Shown here: in pieces, positions 14,681-15,659 of the stretch
How positions within the stretch are numbered: position 1 is the stretch's first letter
Layout of the letters: each line of letters begins with the position of its first letter
Assembly: GCA_046598935.1 (NCBI GenBank)
Contig: JBKJHW010000026.1
Span: 1-15,659, forward strand
DNA length: 15,659 nucleotides
Direction: 5' to 3'
From: SCUN01 sp046598935
GTDB taxonomy: Bacteria; Acidobacteriota; Vicinamibacteria; Vicinamibacterales; SCN-69-37
The notes under the pieces: generated by a model
What the model saw: the letters and a program-made list of their open reading frames with translations, nothing else
Told to the model about the DNA's origin: nothing
Database searches by the model: none
Program-made: the position numbers and the translations under genes

Positions 14681-15592
14681 TTACTGCGGCGGGAACTGCG
14701 ACGCGTAAATCGTGACATTCGGCCGACGCACGCCGAGACGCAGCACCCCCGGCATCGGGCCGGCTGGACGCGTATAGGTGATTTCATACTGCGCGTTGAG
14801 GAAGCCGGCGGTGTTCTGCAGCAGCATCACCAGCGCCGACTGGCCCACGATGACCTCGTGACGGCCGCCGGTCTGCTTCGCGAGCTGCGGCAGCACGACG
14901 CCGCGCGACTGATTGCGGTTGTCGCCCTTCTGAAGCGAGACCGAGAAGAGCGGCGCCTGCGCTTTGCCCAGCTGATTCATGATGTTGTTCGGCGGTTCCT
15001 TGCTGAGCTCTTTGCTGGGCTCGACGTTGATAGACACCATCGCTCGGCGCGCGTTCTTCTGCTTGCCGAGGTCTTTTGCCGCTTCGGTGATCGCTTCGAA
15101 TAGAACGGAATCAGAGTTCGGCTTCGGGAAGAGCCGCGTGATGCCTTTCTCGATGTCTTCGATCTTGCTGGTGAAGTTCGTCACGAGGATCGACGCCTGG
15201 CCGAATTCCATGATGCCGATTTCGTGCGCCGGGTTGTTGGCGAGCATGTCCTTGGAAAACGCGCTGAACGCCGCGCGAATGTCACGGATCATTTCGCCGG
15301 CCGACGTTGCGCTCGCGGCAGTAAAACCGCCGCCGCCGGCGGCCTTGGTCGTGTCGCCGAGCATCATGATCGACATCGGCGTCGTCGCAAGCTTCGCAGA
15401 AACGATGGTTCGCTCGGTGACGTTCTCGGCAAGGGCGATCTCTTCTTGCTTAAGGTCGGTGATCGGCGCGCCTTTTTCATCGAGGAACGTGACGTACACG
15501 GTCTTGTTCGCCTGACGCGCGGCCACGCTCGGCACGATCAGTAGCGCCAAAGCGACAGGCAAAACCCAGAGGGAAATTGTCTTAAGTTTCAC
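14681..15592 (-). CDS. Small secreted VWA-domain protein (VWFA-related, 303 aa)
   Basis: GTG 15592 gives 303 residues with a signal peptide (MKLKTISLWVLPVALALLIVPSVAARQ). The N-terminal strand module VYVTFLDEKGAPITDLKQEE resembles the start of the two larger VWFA proteins, and the VWA-like domain follows from TTPMSIMMLGDTTKA. The metal site is degenerate (D80-T-T82-K-A, no second Ser/Thr) and is followed by a Gly run (AGGGGF). The protein ends soon after the VWA domain, so it lacks the C-terminal modules of the larger paralogs. It is the first gene of a two-gene operon with sulfatase B, 10 bp apart. A VWA protein encoded with a sulfatase-TPR protein suggests that the two interact. GGAGA nine bases before GTG could be the ribosome site. 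Confidence 0.8.
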   Translation of the reverse strand: MKLKTISLWVLPVALALLIVPSVAARQANKTVYVTFLDEKGAPITDLKQEEIALAENVTERTIVSAKLATTPMSIMMLGDTTKAAGGGGFTAASATSAGEMIRDIRAAFSAFSKDMLANNPAHEIGIMEFGQASILVTNFTSKIEDIEKGITRLFPKPNSDSVLFEAITEAAKDLGKQKNARRAMVSINVEPSKELSKEPPNNIMNQLGKAQAPLFSVSLQKGDNRNQSRGVVLPQLAKQTGGRHEVIVGQSALVMLLQNTAGFLNAQYEITYTRPAGPMPGVLRLGVRRPNVTIYASQFPPQ

Positions 15593-15611
15593 AGGAAAGG
15601 TCTCCGCGGTC

Positions 15612-15617
15612 AGTATA
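15612..15617 (-). promoter_or_regulatory. Candidate -10 element (TATACT) for the VWA-sulfatase B operon
   Basis: On the minus strand TATACT lies 19 bases before the GTG at 15592, which would place the start point about 12 bases before the gene, with GGAGA in the leader. TTGACC directly abuts it, so it cannot be the -35. A 17-bp spacer would put the -35 inside repeat R4 (about 15635-15640), where no consensus is seen. Confidence 0.35.
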
Positions 15618-15625
15618 GGTCAAGA

Positions 15626-15659
15626 GCTTTCACCTTGGAGGGCCATGGAGGGCCATGGG
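15626..15659 (+). repeat. Palindromic repeat R, copy 4 (left arm only, cut by window edge)
   Basis: GCTTTCACCTTGGAGGGCC and the following ATGGAGGGCCATGG match the left flank and left arm of R1-R3 in the same orientation. It stops at the window end, so whether another gene unit follows cannot be seen. It lies upstream of the VWA-sulfatase B operon. Confidence 0.8.

Noticed and set aside
14671..14787. Extended N-terminus for sulfatase B from 14787
   Set aside because: It overlaps the VWA gene in another frame and encodes a Cys/Arg-rich stretch. The paralog's signal peptide aligns with the TTG start at 14670.
1..15659. tRNA, rRNA or riboswitch genes
   Set aside because: No cloverleaf-like or conserved rRNA stretches were recognised by eye on either strand. 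A covariance-model search would be decisive.

Overview
The window looks like a high-GC chromosomal segment of an acidobacterium, probably from the Vicinamibacteria side of Acidobacteriota. This is inferred from three secreted proteins of the acidobacterial VWFA-related type, two sulfatase-fold proteins with TPR tails, an FG-GAP/ASPIC-UnbV protein, and intergenic palindromes built from short iterated units. No rRNA, tRNA, phage gene or CRISPR array was seen.

Layout: positions 1-519 (-) hold the N-terminal part of an exported TPR protein. Positions 640-2175 form a repeat-dense accessory island. A roughly 104-bp palindromic repeat, here called R, occurs three times in the same orientation (R1 644-748, R2 1211-1315, R3 2059-2161). 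Between R1 and R2 lies an intact GxxExxY gene (PD-(D/E)xK nuclease fold). Between R2 and R3 lies the wreck of a second copy of the same unit: its first ~30 bp and last 10 bp survive around a truncated IS3-family element. R3 abuts the FG-GAP gene (2203-3666 +), which meets a GT87-type membrane glycosyltransferase (4829-3621 -) tail to tail with a 46-bp overlap inside what looks like a decayed R. A dienelactone-hydrolase-family protein (4898-5782 +) diverges from the glycosyltransferase.

From 5991 to 15592 a duplicated module is present: sulfatase-TPR A (8087-5991 -) diverges from two translationally coupled VWFA proteins (8156-10420 and 10417-12423 +). These converge on sulfatase-TPR B (14670-12547 -), which is preceded in its operon by a third, smaller VWA protein (15592-14681 -). 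A fourth R copy begins at the right edge (15626).

All these gene products are predicted to be exported or membrane bound except GxxExxY and the transposase parts. The sulfatase/VWFA set plausibly acts together in the envelope or periplasm, but its substrate is unknown. The main point of interest is the repeat biology. R flanks a nuclease gene in a tandem, partly wrecked array, and each of the three convergent gene junctions carries a palindromic element of a different iterated sequence, two of which share the same sequence next to the loop.
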